Counted from the first letter of the stretch, positions 16,176 to 25,263 are shown. The stretch: DNA of 41,434 nt from Candidatus Taylorbacteria bacterium RIFCSPLOWO2_12_FULL_43_20 (GCA_001821295.1 MHSK01000002.1:1-41434), one strand, 5' to 3'. Notes: generated by a model not told the origin, from the letters alone. Translations and numbers: made by a program.

Positions 16176-17525
16176 TCAGTGGGTCAATATTTTTATGGCG
16201 CTGTCAATCCTTTCCAGGCAAGTTTTTTTCCCCAGAATACCGGCTAGTACGAAAGGGTCGGGTGATTTTTCTTTCCCCGAAAGAGCATAGCGTACGGGCC
16301 AAAGCACACTCCCCTTCCCCGCTTTTTCAGCATATTGCCATAAAGAATCTTTTATGGCGCTTGCATTGAAATTAGTTTCGTCTACGCGGGATAATATTTC
16401 TCTCGACTCTTTTAGATTTTTTCGAGCAATTTCCGGCGCGTCGTTTTTCCATGCAATCTTATTTTTTTCCAGAGCGGGATCAGAAATAAAATATTCAAAT
16501 TCTCCGTTTTCATTCATTTTGTTTATATCTCCAAAGATGCAGATTTTATCAAGAACCGTTTCTGACATCGCCTCGGCTATTCTGGGATTGATCTCGGGAA
16601 GAACACGTGCAATTTCATTGATTATCCTGTTTTGAATATTAGGCAATCTTCTCATGTGCTCTTTGTTGAACCATAATAATTTATCTTCATCAAATATTGC
16701 GCCGGCTTTCTGGACTTTGCTTAAGCTGAATTGAGCAATGATTTCATCGAGTGTCATTATCTCTTGATCTGTTCCGGGGTTCCATCCGAGGAGAGCCAGA
16801 TAGTTAATGACGGCCTCCGGCAAATAGCCGGCGTTTCTGTATTCAGTGAGAGAGACGGCTCCGTGCCGGCCGGAAAGTTTTGCGCGGTCCTCGGACAGTA
16901 TGAGAGGTATGTGAGCGTATGTGGGCATTGGCGCTCCGATGGCTTCCTGGATAAGAATTTGTCTCGGTGTATTGGATATGCCGTCATCGCCACGAATTAC
17001 ATGCGTAATTCCCATCTCAAAATCATCAACGACAACCGCTAGATGGTATAACGGCTCATCGGAGCTCTTTGCGATTACAAAATCTCCTAGGTCGGACGTG
17101 TCAAAACTTATTTCTCCTCTGACGGCGTCATTAAACGTTATTTTTTTGTTAGGATTTTTAAATCTGATCACCTCCGCCCTTTTCGTCTCGCTTTCCAACT
17201 CTTCTTCTTTGGATATGTAGGCATGTTTGTCATGGATAAGCTGTTTGAGATATTTCTTATATATATCTGTTCTTTCGCTCTGGCGAAACGGACCTTCGTC
17301 ATATTCTACGCCGAGCCATCTGAGATTTTCAATTATGTCATTTTCGTATTCCTTTTTTGATCTGGTCTTGTCAGTGTCTTCAAGTCGAAAAATCATTTTG
17401 CCATTATTTTGCTTGGTGAAAAAATAATTGAATAATAAGGTTCTAACACGTCCTATATGGAGAAAACCCGTCGGGCTCGGAGGAAACCTCGTAACGACCT
17501 TTTTTTCGTGTTGATTAGATAGCAT
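16176..17525 (-). CDS. gltX: Glutamyl-tRNA synthetase
   Basis: A 449-residue class I synthetase that charges tRNA-Glu (and often tRNA-Gln in bacteria lacking GlnRS). The HIGH motif is LHIGR in PSPTGFLHIGRVRT, LEDTDKTRS follows, and the C-terminal helical anticodon domain is complete. The KMSKS-type loop reads KLSGRHGAVS: the usual second lysine is glycine, which is odd because this lysine normally helps activate the amino acid. The extended -10 TGATATAAT (17535-17543) ends 9 nt before the ATG and directly abuts a MITE. It is transcribed alone. Confidence 0.95.
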   Translation of the reverse strand: MLSNQHEKKVVTRFPPSPTGFLHIGRVRTLLFNYFFTKQNNGKMIFRLEDTDKTRSKKEYENDIIENLRWLGVEYDEGPFRQSERTDIYKKYLKQLIHDKHAYISKEEELESETKRAEVIRFKNPNKKITFNDAVRGEISFDTSDLGDFVIAKSSDEPLYHLAVVVDDFEMGITHVIRGDDGISNTPRQILIQEAIGAPMPTYAHIPLILSEDRAKLSGRHGAVSLTEYRNAGYLPEAVINYLALLGWNPGTDQEIMTLDEIIAQFSLSKVQKAGAIFDEDKLLWFNKEHMRRLPNIQNRIINEIARVLPEINPRIAEAMSETVLDKICIFGDINKMNENGEFEYFISDPALEKNKIAWKNDAPEIARKNLKESREILSRVDETNFNASAIKDSLWQYAEKAGKGSVLWPVRYALSGKEKSPDPFVLAGILGKKTCLERIDSAIKILTH

Positions 17526-17534
17526 AATAACTGT

Positions 17535-17543
17535 ATTATATCA
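17535..17543 (-). promoter_or_regulatory. Extended -10 box of gltX, abutting a MITE
   Basis: TGATATAAT on the minus strand ends 9 nt before the ATG. The next base upstream is the edge of the family-2 MITE, so any -35 contact lies inside the element. Confidence 0.55.
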
Positions 17544-17668
17544 TAGGATTTGCACAGTTGGTGTATTTCTTCGTTGCATGCTCCGTTTGCTCCCGCAATG
17601 TATAAGCCATACATTTTGGTCGCAATCCTCGCTTGCGCCTCGAACTGCATCCGACTGCGCAAGTCCTA
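17544..17668. repeat. MITE-like element, family 2, copy b
   Basis: Near-identical to 728-853. Ends are TAGGATTTGCACA and TGCGCAAGTCCTA. It separates gltX from the divergent secreted-protein gene. Confidence 0.8.
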
Positions 17669-17800
17669 TATGAGTATAATCAACTGTTATGAAGTCGGCA
17701 TTGAAAATAGGTTTCTAGTTGCGAGAATGCTAGTATTTGACATAATGGATAAGGTAATATATAATATAAAATAATTAACACAAAATAATACCAAATAATT

Positions 17801-18277
17801 ATGAAAAAAATCTATTTAATTTTCACCGTGGCAATTCTATTCGCTGGAAGTGGTAATACGCTAGCGTACAATCCGAATGAGGTATCATCACTGGACCTGA
17901 CCTCAATGAATGATGGGGGTTCCGTGAAGGTTAGAAAAACACAGATAATTACATGGAACACTAAGAATTTTCCAAGTGGCGCGAAAGTGAGAATTAATCT
18001 GATAAAAAAAACCGGAGACTCCCCTTTTAGTTATGATTTGGTAAAAGTTATCGCAGATAGAACTGAGAACGACGGACGCGAAGAATGGAAGCCGAGCCGA
18101 GGTGAGCAAGGAGAAAATATGATGATTCAAATCGGCTGTAGTGACGCATCCCTATTTTCCGGAGGTTGTGAGTCTGATGTTAGTGTGTCTCATTTTGCCA
18201 TAGAGGGCTCGTTTGGAGCAAACTTAGCATCTGCTTTTGAAGCTTTTTTTTCGTTCTTCAAAAATCTTTTTTCTTAG
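17801..18277 (+). CDS. Secreted protein, possible Kre9/KNH-like Ig-fold domain
   Basis: A 158-residue exported protein with a clear signal peptide (MKKIYLIFTVAILFAGSG, cleavage near residue 22). The middle resembles bacterial Kre9/KNH-like beta-sandwich domains: a GGSVKVRKTQIITWNTKNFPSG pattern split as strand-turn-strand, followed by VRINLIKK. Two cysteines (IGCSDAS and GGCESD) may form a disulfide. The C-terminal tail is hydrophobic and Phe-rich (AFFSFFKNLFS) and may hold it at the membrane. It is convergent with murG. Specific function is unknown. Confidence 0.65.
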   Translation: MKKIYLIFTVAILFAGSGNTLAYNPNEVSSLDLTSMNDGGSVKVRKTQIITWNTKNFPSGAKVRINLIKKTGDSPFSYDLVKVIADRTENDGREEWKPSRGEQGENMMIQIGCSDASLFSGGCESDVSVSHFAIEGSFGANLASAFEAFFSFFKNLFS

Positions 18278-18297
18278 ATCCGATTAGTCAATGACCT

Positions 18298-19425
18298 CTA
18301 CCGCTCATGAGGTAGAGCAAGGTGCATAATCTCCTCAGCTATTTTTCTTGCCGCGTCTTGCTTACTGAACTGTTTTGCGGACGAGCTCATTTTTTGCAAT
18401 AAATTCTTATCATTTATCATCCTGTCAACTTCAGAGATCAATACGTGGGTCGTGAGATTATTGTCATCAATAACGGAGCAGGCGCCCGTTCTGGCGTAAT
18501 GAAAAGCGTTTTTATGCTGATCGTGACTTACCTCGGGAGATATGGGTATTATTATGGAAGGTAATCCCCAGCTAGCTATTTCAAATATTTGCGAGCCGGC
18601 GCGAGACACGACGAGCATAGCGGCTCCGGCTGCCATGCTTAAGGCGAGATCGTTTAGGTATGCGAAGGGTTTGTATCTTTTTTTGAACATTGATTCCGCG
18701 AGTACCACATCGGCTGTCTGTCTCATCTCATCAAAATGTTTTCTGCCGGTCTGATGTATAATCTGATATTTGGTCAAAAGGTCGGGCAGAGCGTCTACCA
18801 GTACCTCATTTATTTTTTTTGCTCCAAGTGATCCTCCTAATACGACTATTACAGGGGCGTTTTCTTCAAGCTCTAAAAATTCTCGGGCGCCACTATGGAG
18901 AGCGCGCAGAACTCCTTTCCTTATAGGGTTTCCCGTAAGCGCCACTTTATCTTTGGGAAAATATTGCGCGGAAGTCGGGTATGAAATTGCAATTTTTTTT
19001 GCGAATTTACCAGCCCAAAGATTGACTCTTCCGGGCTCACTGTCAGATTCGTGTATTATTACAGGAATGCCAAGCAATCTCGCGGCAAACAGCGCGGGAA
19101 AACTGCCGTATCCCCCTTTACCAAAAACAACATCCGGATAAATTTTGAAAACCTGTCTCAACGCAGACAATACACCGCGTGTTGTCTTGAACAGATCAAA
19201 GAAATTCAACAATGACACATACCTCCTTATTTTACCTGTTCTAACTTTTACAAATTTTATCTTGTTGTCATAAAGCGCTCTCTCATCGTATGGCGCGTCA
19301 GACATAAAATACAGCTCTGATTCAACAAGCTTGTATTCTTTGATGAGCCGATTCATTTCCTCGGCTATCGCTATAATTGGATAAAAATGCCCTCCGGAAC
19401 CGCCGCCGGTAAATAAAATCTTCAT
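18298..19425 (-). CDS. murG: UDP-GlcNAc:undecaprenyl-PP-MurNAc-pentapeptide GlcNAc transferase
   Basis: A 375-residue GT28 enzyme that makes lipid II on the inner face of the membrane. The N-terminal glycine-rich loop GGGSGGHFYP (about 8-17), FGKGGYGSFPALFAA near 105, HESDSEPG near 127 and the donor-site GGSLGAKKIN near 203 are all present, with SRAGSQIFEIASWGLPSI near 285. It follows ftsW on the same strand after a 256-bp gap containing a mosaic repeat, so the two may share a transcript. Together with ftsW and the carboxypeptidase it shows that the cell builds peptidoglycan. Confidence 0.96.
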   Translation of the reverse strand: MKILFTGGGSGGHFYPIIAIAEEMNRLIKEYKLVESELYFMSDAPYDERALYDNKIKFVKVRTGKIRRYVSLLNFFDLFKTTRGVLSALRQVFKIYPDVVFGKGGYGSFPALFAARLLGIPVIIHESDSEPGRVNLWAGKFAKKIAISYPTSAQYFPKDKVALTGNPIRKGVLRALHSGAREFLELEENAPVIVVLGGSLGAKKINEVLVDALPDLLTKYQIIHQTGRKHFDEMRQTADVVLAESMFKKRYKPFAYLNDLALSMAAGAAMLVVSRAGSQIFEIASWGLPSIIIPISPEVSHDQHKNAFHYARTGACSVIDDNNLTTHVLISEVDRMINDKNLLQKMSSSAKQFSKQDAARKIAEEIMHLALPHER

Positions 19426-19559
19426 GAGATAAGTTAAAGTGATATGAATAATGTTACGGAATCGTAAAGATCAATCTGTCTGTTTGTAAATTTTGATAGT
19501 GGCACCGTGGGGTATTATTCATTCATAGCGGCATCTACTTCTTCTTCCTTCTTTCATAA

Positions 19560-19681
19560 ACGAGGTAGTTCATTCCCATGAACCTGAGGATTTCTTCCTC
19601 TTCCCCTCTTTAGAGGGGAAGTGCCTCGTCTCGAGGCGATGGGGTGTTCCCCATTCGTGTGCACTATTCGTTATGTGGTAT
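19560..19681. repeat. Mosaic palindromic repeat, copy 3
   Basis: It contains a perfect 10-bp hairpin (CTTCCCCTCT with AGAGGGGAAG), then a GCCTCG/CGAGGC hairpin, then GATGGGGTGTTCCCCAT. The outer part matches, inverted, the module near 523. Related copies lie at 25076 and 27890. Confidence 0.7.
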
Positions 19682-20782
19682 CTACGAATTACGCTGATAT
19701 TTTGAAATGTTGAGCACAATACCGACCGCAAACAAAGTGACCAACATCGCTGTGCCCCCATGGCTTACAAAAAGAAGAGGTAATCCGGAAAGCGGCAGCA
19801 CTCCGAGCATTGCGGAAATATTTAAAAATGACTGCGATATTATTAGTATAACAATTCCGGTAACCAGAAGTCCACTAAACCGGTCCGGCGCCCTCGAGGC
19901 GATTTTGAACCCGCGTACGGCGAAAGCGGTGTAGAGCATTATCAATAATACACTGCCAACAAACCCGAATTCTTCAGCCGCAACTGCAAATATTGAGTCT
20001 CCTATGGGCTCAGGCAAAAAATCAAATTTTTGAATACTTTGGCCGAATCCTCGTCCGAAAATCTCGCCGGATCCAATCGCGATAAGAGATTGTCTGATCT
20101 GGTATCCTGATCCTTGCGGGTTGGCTGCGGGGTTTATGAATATTTTTATCCTTTCCATTACATATGGCCTGGTAAAAGCGAGAGCTCCCACAAGGACAAC
20201 ACAGATCGCGCCAAGTGTGAGGATGTGCCGTATCTTTGCTCCGGCGATGAGAAACATTCCGAGTCCCGCGGCAAAAATAATTAAAAACGTATCAGTGTCC
20301 GGTTGGGGTAAAAGGGCAGCTGCCGCGGTGGCAAGTAATATTAAAAAAGGCAAAAAACCGAACTTGACGGTGGAAACCTTTTCTCTCATTGCTGCCAGCC
20401 AAGCGGCAAGATAAATCACAAACGCAAGTTTCAAAAATTCAGACGGTTGGAAAGTCACTCCGGCTATATCAATCCATCTTTTCGCCCCTCCGTGTTCAAA
20501 ATTAAGTCCAGGTACAAACACCAAAAAAGTCAGCGCGAGAGCGGAGATGTATAGATAAAATGAATATTTTCTCAAATGCTTGTAATCAAATCTCGAGGAA
20601 AAAACCATCGCAATGAGACCGAGGCCAATGCCGAATACAATGTGGCTTACTGCCACGTCGGAATATTTGGCACCGCTCCCCGCCAATAATCCCAGAGCGG
20701 CGGAAGTAAAAATAAGTGCGCCAAACAGCACGAGACACAGTGTAATGATTAAAAAAATTTTATCAATTTTGACTTTTTTCAC
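19682..20782 (-). CDS. ftsW: SEDS-family peptidoglycan polymerase FtsW (RodA/FtsW/SpoVE)
   Basis: A polytopic membrane glycosyltransferase of about 366 residues with roughly ten hydrophobic segments. FQPSEFLKLAFV carries the conserved PSE segment, QSLIAIGSGEIFGRGFGQS and FLPEPIGDSIFAVAAEEFGF form the large-loop signature, and LPLLFVSHGGTAM corresponds to the usual FVSYGG motif with His for Tyr. An ATG at 20845 lies inside a MITE, so I prefer the GTG at 20782 (VKKVKIDKIF). The MITE edge CCTATAAT places a TATAAT 13 nt before this GTG, which may serve as its promoter. The presence of murG next suggests FtsW rather than RodA. Confidence 0.9.
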   Translation of the reverse strand: MKKVKIDKIFLIITLCLVLFGALIFTSAALGLLAGSGAKYSDVAVSHIVFGIGLGLIAMVFSSRFDYKHLRKYSFYLYISALALTFLVFVPGLNFEHGGAKRWIDIAGVTFQPSEFLKLAFVIYLAAWLAAMREKVSTVKFGFLPFLILLATAAAALLPQPDTDTFLIIFAAGLGMFLIAGAKIRHILTLGAICVVLVGALAFTRPYVMERIKIFINPAANPQGSGYQIRQSLIAIGSGEIFGRGFGQSIQKFDFLPEPIGDSIFAVAAEEFGFVGSVLLIMLYTAFAVRGFKIASRAPDRFSGLLVTGIVILIISQSFLNISAMLGVLPLSGLPLLFVSHGGTAMLVTLFAVGIVLNISKYQRNS

Positions 20783-20799
20783 TGCGCTTTTGTTTATTA

Positions 20800-20912
20800 T
20801 AGGACTTACACAATTCGGTTTATTTAAACTATTCCCATCTGTCATTCCCGCGAAAGCGGGAATCTAGGGTCTATCTTCATACTCTGGATTCCCGCCTTCG
20901 CGGGAATGACAC
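20800..20912. repeat. MITE-like element, family 1, copy c (right end lost)
   Basis: Left end TAGGACTTACACA is followed by AATTCGGTTTATTTAAAC as in the copy at 28193 (inverted). The inner pair TCATTCCCGCGAAAGCGGG/TTCGCGGGAATGAC is intact, but no matching right terminus is seen before the carboxypeptidase gene. Confidence 0.75.
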
Positions 20913-20931
20913 TAAATACCCAGCTCATATA

Positions 20932-22017
20932 TTATATCTTTAGTTGCTTCGGTTCCCTCGTTAGAAATTCAAGAGTAGCTTTTGTAAGGTTTGCTACATC
21001 AGTAAATCTTTCATCATATCCTGAACCTAAAACCGAAATAATTATCGGATTGCCAAATCCGGCGTCAAAAGCTACCACTACATTGCCTTCCGCCAGCTCC
21101 GTATATCCTGTTTTAGAAGCCACTACCGACGGTATATCCATTAAAGAACGATTGGTATTTCTCGCAGTATGGTTAATACCGTCCAGTGAATGAAAATCTT
21201 TTTTAGAGTGAATCGTGCCTTCAAGTACTGATCCTCGGTGGTTAATTATATAAGCAAAAAGCGCGGCCATATCCTTCGCTGTTCCGTACGCGCCGGCTTT
21301 TGATTCATCCTCGTCAAGTCCTGTTACGTTGTAAAAATCCGTATTATACATACCTATTCTGCGAGAGGTGTCATTCATGTTATTAATGAACAGTTCAAGC
21401 GGTAGAAGGTCGCGCGAGTTGGTTTCCGTCCTCATAACTTCTCCCGCGGCTGTAGCCAGAGCATGCGCTCCATCATTTGATGAGACCAACAGAGTGAAAT
21501 CCAAAAGATCGTTTACACGCCACCTCTCACCCACGAATAGCCCGCTGTCTCCTTCCACGCGAAGGGAGTTGGCGTCGATGGATATCACGGCGCTGTCTTG
21601 AATATTTTCCATGGCGACCAACGCCGTCATTACTTTTACCAACGAGGCCAAGGGTAGAGGTTTATTTTCATTTTTAGCAAAGAGCACCCTGTCATTTTTG
21701 AGATCGTAAACATAAGCCGCTTTTGCGCTCAGTACCAAACGGTCAAACGGATCAACAAAGATCTCTGTATCACTTGATATAAGCGACTGTACGGCCGCCG
21801 CTTCGCCGTCTATAGGTGTTTTATTCCACGGTTGGCTAAGTAGCAGTACACCGGCTGTTATAATTAATGCAGCAATAAAAGCTATAAACTCAGGCCTTGA
21901 TCTAGCCATTGCTGTTGTTGGTGTAATTTTTTTTTTGTTAAATAATCCGTGTAAGGCTCGCCTCGCACTATCTTTCAGTTGGAGTAATTTGCCTCGGATT
22001 TTCATTGATATTTGCAT
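20932..22017 (-). CDS. D-alanyl-D-alanine carboxypeptidase (PBP5-like, family S11)
   Basis: A 361-residue penicillin-binding protein that trims the terminal D-Ala of peptidoglycan stem peptides. A basic cytoplasmic N-terminus is followed by one transmembrane anchor (about 44-62). The active-site set is complete: S125-L-V-K128 in PLASLVKVMTA, SSND (SxN) near 180, and SKTGYTELAEGN (KTG) near 315. It lacks an obvious C-terminal amphipathic anchor, so the N-terminal helix holds it. It starts 9 bp after scpB on the same strand, hence the same operon. Confidence 0.94.
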   Translation of the reverse strand: MQISMKIRGKLLQLKDSARRALHGLFNKKKITPTTAMARSRPEFIAFIAALIITAGVLLLSQPWNKTPIDGEAAAVQSLISSDTEIFVDPFDRLVLSAKAAYVYDLKNDRVLFAKNENKPLPLASLVKVMTALVAMENIQDSAVISIDANSLRVEGDSGLFVGERWRVNDLLDFTLLVSSNDGAHALATAAGEVMRTETNSRDLLPLELFINNMNDTSRRIGMYNTDFYNVTGLDEDESKAGAYGTAKDMAALFAYIINHRGSVLEGTIHSKKDFHSLDGINHTARNTNRSLMDIPSVVASKTGYTELAEGNVVVAFDAGFGNPIIISVLGSGYDERFTDVANLTKATLEFLTREPKQLKI

Positions 22018-22026
22018 TTAAATTTT

Positions 22027-22572
22027 TCAAAGCACATCCTTATTATCTTCGGGTTTTTTAATATTATCCACGCTGTTGTTAATGTCAAAGTATTCAGGCA
22101 AATCCTTGACGTTTTTCAGCCCCATGTATTGGAGTAATTCAAATGTTGGTTTGTAAAGATGAACACGTTCGTCATTTTTTGAAACAGTTTTTTCCACCAG
22201 ACCTCTTATTTGCAAATTTCTCAGAATAAAGTTGGAATTTACGCCTCGTATGTAGTCAATATCCTTTCTTGCCACAGGACCTCTGTATAGGATAATAGCC
22301 AAGGTTTCCAAGCCGGCTTTGCCTAGGTCACGAGTCAATTCCTCTTTGGTAATTTCTTCCATGAATGATGAAAGTTCAGGCGCCGTGCCGAGCATAAATT
22401 CGTCTTCTTTTCGCACAAGCGTCAATCCCCTTCCTTGTAGCGATTTGGCCAGCTCTTTGACTGCATTTTCCAGTTCGCTAATATCGCATTTCAGAGTTTT
22501 TGCGAGATAGTTTAAAGACACAGGTTCTCCCTTAAAAAACAGCACTGCTTCAATTTTGGCTTCTAAATTCAT
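22027..22572 (-). CDS. scpB: Segregation and condensation protein B
   Basis: A 181-residue kleisin partner made of two winged-helix domains. It opens with NLEAKIEAVLFFKGEP and has LGKAGLETLAIILYRGPVAR near 88 and IRGVNSNFILRNL near 110, both typical. It works with ScpA and SMC in chromosome condensation. A MITE lies between it and scpA. Minus-strand sequence TAGGAT, made by the MITE edge, ends 7 nt before the ATG and could act as a leaderless promoter. It forms an operon with the downstream carboxypeptidase. Confidence 0.93.
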   Translation of the reverse strand: MNLEAKIEAVLFFKGEPVSLNYLAKTLKCDISELENAVKELAKSLQGRGLTLVRKEDEFMLGTAPELSSFMEEITKEELTRDLGKAGLETLAIILYRGPVARKDIDYIRGVNSNFILRNLQIRGLVEKTVSKNDERVHLYKPTFELLQYMGLKNVKDLPEYFDINNSVDNIKKPEDNKDVL

Positions 22573-22583
22573 TTTGTTTATCC

Positions 22584-22715
22584 TAGGACTTACGCATTTT
22601 AGTCTTTTTCAACCATGCTCTATCTGTCATTCCCGCGAAGGCGGGAATCTAGGGGTCTATCTGCATACTCTGGATTCCCGCTTTCGCGGGAATGACATCA
22701 AACGCGCAAGTCCTA
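22584..22715. repeat. MITE-like element, family 1, copy d
   Basis: Ends are TAGGACTTACGCA and GCGCAAGTCCTA; the inner pair is TCATTCCCGCGAAGGCGGG/CTTTCGCGGGAATGAC. It splits scpA from scpB and abuts the scpB start. Between it and scpA (22716-22885) only repeat-like GC-rich sequence is seen. Confidence 0.85.
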
Positions 22716-22885
22716 TTGCAATCACGATTTCCCCCCTCCCCTTCCCCTCTTCCCCTCTCTTGCTCCGCCGCCCGCCTGCTCCCTTCGGAGGGTGGGCAGG
22801 AAGCTCGCTTCAAGCGCAGGAGTACGAGGGATGGGGTTTATCTTTACTGCCAACTTTAATCTTAAATCTTTAATCTGTATTGTTT

Positions 22886-23629
22886 CTATCCATATCTTGG
22901 CACCTCAACACGATCTGTCTCCATTTGAATATCAGCTGAGTGTGTATCCTGGATAACATCAATTATTCCGCGTTTAACAAGCTCAAGCATTGCCAAGAAG
23001 CTGACTATCACATTAACTTTTTCGGCTTTACCGTAATTTGAAAACTCACGAAAACTTACTTTCATACTTGATCTGATTCTTACGGACAGATTTTCTATCA
23101 TTTCTTCCAAGCTCACTATTTTTTTTACAGCCGCTCTTGGCAATTCTTCCAAACTCGGTATTTCCGCTATTAGGTCCGCGATTGCAATTCTTACCGCCGC
23201 GGCAGTCACGTTTCTGTCAGGAGCGAACACGGAATGCGTAATACGCCCGAGATTTCTTCCAAAAATCATATCTGCTCCGAAACGATTTTTTACATGCGAG
23301 CCGAGTCTGACAATTTCCTTATATATTTTAAGACGCCTTTCCAAGTCTTCTATATTACCCTGTTCCTCTTCAGTCAGCTCCAGCTCTGGCAGTAAAGATT
23401 TTGATTTGATAAGCAGAAGAGTTGAGGCGACAAGAATAAAATCCGCGCTGTCGGCTATCGGAAATCCGCCATGGTTTTCCACGTGATGGATAAAATCATC
23501 TGTAACCTTAGCCAGAGAAATGTCGTTGATTAAAAGCTTACGCTTTTCAATTAAATTCAATAGTAAGGGAAGCGGTCCCTCAAAAACTTCTGTTTTGACT
23601 TTGTAACCATTTTCCTTGTCTGTTGTCAT
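22886..23629 (-). CDS. scpA: Segregation and condensation protein A
   Basis: A 247-residue kleisin that bridges SMC heads. The N-terminal part reads YKVKTEVFEGPLPLLLNLIEKRKL and continues with DISLAKVTDDFI, both standard; SADFILVASTLLLIKSKSLLP near 60 is the family signature. The C-terminal winged helix (about 190-240, VIVSFLAMLELVKRGII) binds the other SMC head. Its ATG overlaps the aspS stop by 4 bases (ATGA), showing translational coupling. Confidence 0.94.
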   Translation of the reverse strand: MTTDKENGYKVKTEVFEGPLPLLLNLIEKRKLLINDISLAKVTDDFIHHVENHGGFPIADSADFILVASTLLLIKSKSLLPELELTEEEQGNIEDLERRLKIYKEIVRLGSHVKNRFGADMIFGRNLGRITHSVFAPDRNVTAAAVRIAIADLIAEIPSLEELPRAAVKKIVSLEEMIENLSVRIRSSMKVSFREFSNYGKAEKVNVIVSFLAMLELVKRGIIDVIQDTHSADIQMETDRVEVPRYG

Positions 23630-25020
23630 TTTCTTTTTTGAATTTCAATACCAAGTTCTTTCAATTGGTCCTTGGAGATTTCACCGGGCGCATCCATGAC
23701 TGACGTTCTACCTGAAGATGTCTGAGGGAATGTTTGGACTTCCCTGAGCTCGCTTTCATTGGTTAAAATCATGATCAATCTCTCTATACCATGCGCTATG
23801 CCGCCATGCGGAGGAGCTCCGTAACTAAAAGCTTCCATCATGTGACTGAAATCTTTATTGATCTGCTCTTCTGTATAGCCCATGATTTTAAACGTTTGTC
23901 TTAATATTTCCGGTTTATGTGCCCTGACACTTCCTCCACCGACCTCAAAACCGTTGCAAACCAAATCGTATTGCTGAGTAGCGATTTTATCAATATTTAC
24001 CCCTTCCATATGCCATTCTAAATGTTCCGGAGCGGGCATTGAAAAGGGATTGTGGGTGAAAGTCCACTTTCCTTCCTTATCTTTTTCAAAAAAAGGAAAA
24101 TCTATCACCCACGCGAAAGCCAAAATTCCGTTTTTTTTGTCATCTTCATCGCGAAGATCAAATTTGTCCGCGCCAAATTTATCAATCGCTTCCTTGCAAC
24201 TGAATACCGGAAAGGGCTTTTGTTTTATTTTATAGCCCATACTTTCAGCGGTGAGAGTAATGAGCTCTTCGTCCAAGGCCATGATGTCATTTCTTGTCGC
24301 GAAGCTCATCTCTATGTCAATCTGTGTGTGCTCAAATCCCCTGTCGGCTCTTAGGTCTTCATCTCTAAAACATCTCGCGATTTGAAAGTACCTCTCAAAT
24401 CCCGCCACCATTAGTAGTTGCTTGTATTGCTGTGGACTTTGCGGCAAAGCGAAAAATTTACCAGGATACATTCTGCTTGGCACAACAAAATCCCTGGATC
24501 CTTCCGGTGTCGTGCTGGTAAAATATGGGGTTTCAATTTCCTTGAATCCCCTACTAAAAAGGAATTGCCTTGCTTTATCCACAAACTCAGAACGGATTTT
24601 GATATTCCTTTGCAGTCGCGGTCTCCGTAAGTCCAAATAACGATATTTCAACCTCACTTCCTCGCCAATATCTCTGCCGTCACTATTTATATCAAAAGGA
24701 GGTGTCTCGGCGGTATTCAATACGTTAATGCTCAAAACCTCCATCTCAATAGAGCCGTTGTCATCGTCTTTATTAACCATCTTTTCGGGTCTTTTGTTGA
24801 CTTTACCTTTTATCTCCACTACCCATTCCGTGCGTAGTTTTACGGCTGTTTCGTGTGCTTCCTTATGGTTTGGTAAAATGACAGTTTGCACCCTGCCGCT
24901 AGCGTCGCGTATATCAATGAATATAAGCTTTCCGTGGTCGCGTCTAATATCCACCCACCCTTTTATAAGCATTTCCTCGCCTACGTGCCCGCCTAAATCT
25001 TTAATATAAGTCCTTTCCAT
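23626..25020 (-). CDS. aspS: Aspartyl-tRNA synthetase, without the bacterial insertion domain
   Basis: A 464-residue class IIb synthetase. The N-terminal OB fold (about 1-105) binds the anticodon. Motif 2 is FRDEDLRADRGFEHTQ near 224-239, and motif 3 is GIAHGIERL near 415. Typical bacterial AspRS is about 590 residues with a GAD insertion between motifs 2 and 3; here FDLRDEDDKKNG runs almost directly into LAFAWVIDFPFFE, so the insertion is nearly absent. This compact form is known from reduced genomes. The extended -10 box TGATAGAAT (25030-25038) ends 9 nt before the ATG. It heads the aspS-scpA operon. Confidence 0.95.
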   Translation of the reverse strand: MERTYIKDLGGHVGEEMLIKGWVDIRRDHGKLIFIDIRDASGRVQTVILPNHKEAHETAVKLRTEWVVEIKGKVNKRPEKMVNKDDDNGSIEMEVLSINVLNTAETPPFDINSDGRDIGEEVRLKYRYLDLRRPRLQRNIKIRSEFVDKARQFLFSRGFKEIETPYFTSTTPEGSRDFVVPSRMYPGKFFALPQSPQQYKQLLMVAGFERYFQIARCFRDEDLRADRGFEHTQIDIEMSFATRNDIMALDEELITLTAESMGYKIKQKPFPVFSCKEAIDKFGADKFDLRDEDDKKNGILAFAWVIDFPFFEKDKEGKWTFTHNPFSMPAPEHLEWHMEGVNIDKIATQQYDLVCNGFEVGGGSVRAHKPEILRQTFKIMGYTEEQINKDFSHMMEAFSYGAPPHGGIAHGIERLIMILTNESELREVQTFPQTSSGRTSVMDAPGEISKDQLKELGIEIQKRK

Positions 25021-25029
25021 ATACGGACA

Positions 25030-25038
25030 ATTCTATCA
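25030..25038 (-). promoter_or_regulatory. Extended -10 box of aspS
   Basis: TGATAGAAT on the minus strand ends 9 nt before the ATG, giving a leader of at most a few bases. Confidence 0.5.
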
Positions 25039-25075
25039 GAATACGCTAAAATTGAGAAACCGACTGAAACATGTT

Positions 25076-25180
25076 CCTCTTCCCCTCTTTAGAGGGGAAG
25101 TGCCTCGCCCCGAGGCGATGGGGTGATTCGTATTCATCCCTCCGCTTCGGTCGGGGCTCCGACCGAAGCGTCGGAGTAGT
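25076..25180. repeat. Mosaic palindromic repeat, copy 4
   Basis: It joins the CTTCCCCTCT/AGAGGGGAAG hairpin, the GCCTCG/CGAGGC hairpin and the TCCGCTTCGGTCGG/CCGACCGAAGCGTCGG palindrome (25141-25174) in one block. Confidence 0.7.
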
Positions 25181-25263
25181 ATTATTAGTACCATTCGTAC
25201 CGTGTCCCGCCGGAGTTTCTTCAATGGTTAATTGTTTATGTAAGGTGTTCTCGTCTCCCACTG

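Noticed and set aside
20783-20845. Upstream ATG for ftsW
   Set aside because: It lies within a MITE; the GTG at 20782 gives a normal FtsW N-terminus.
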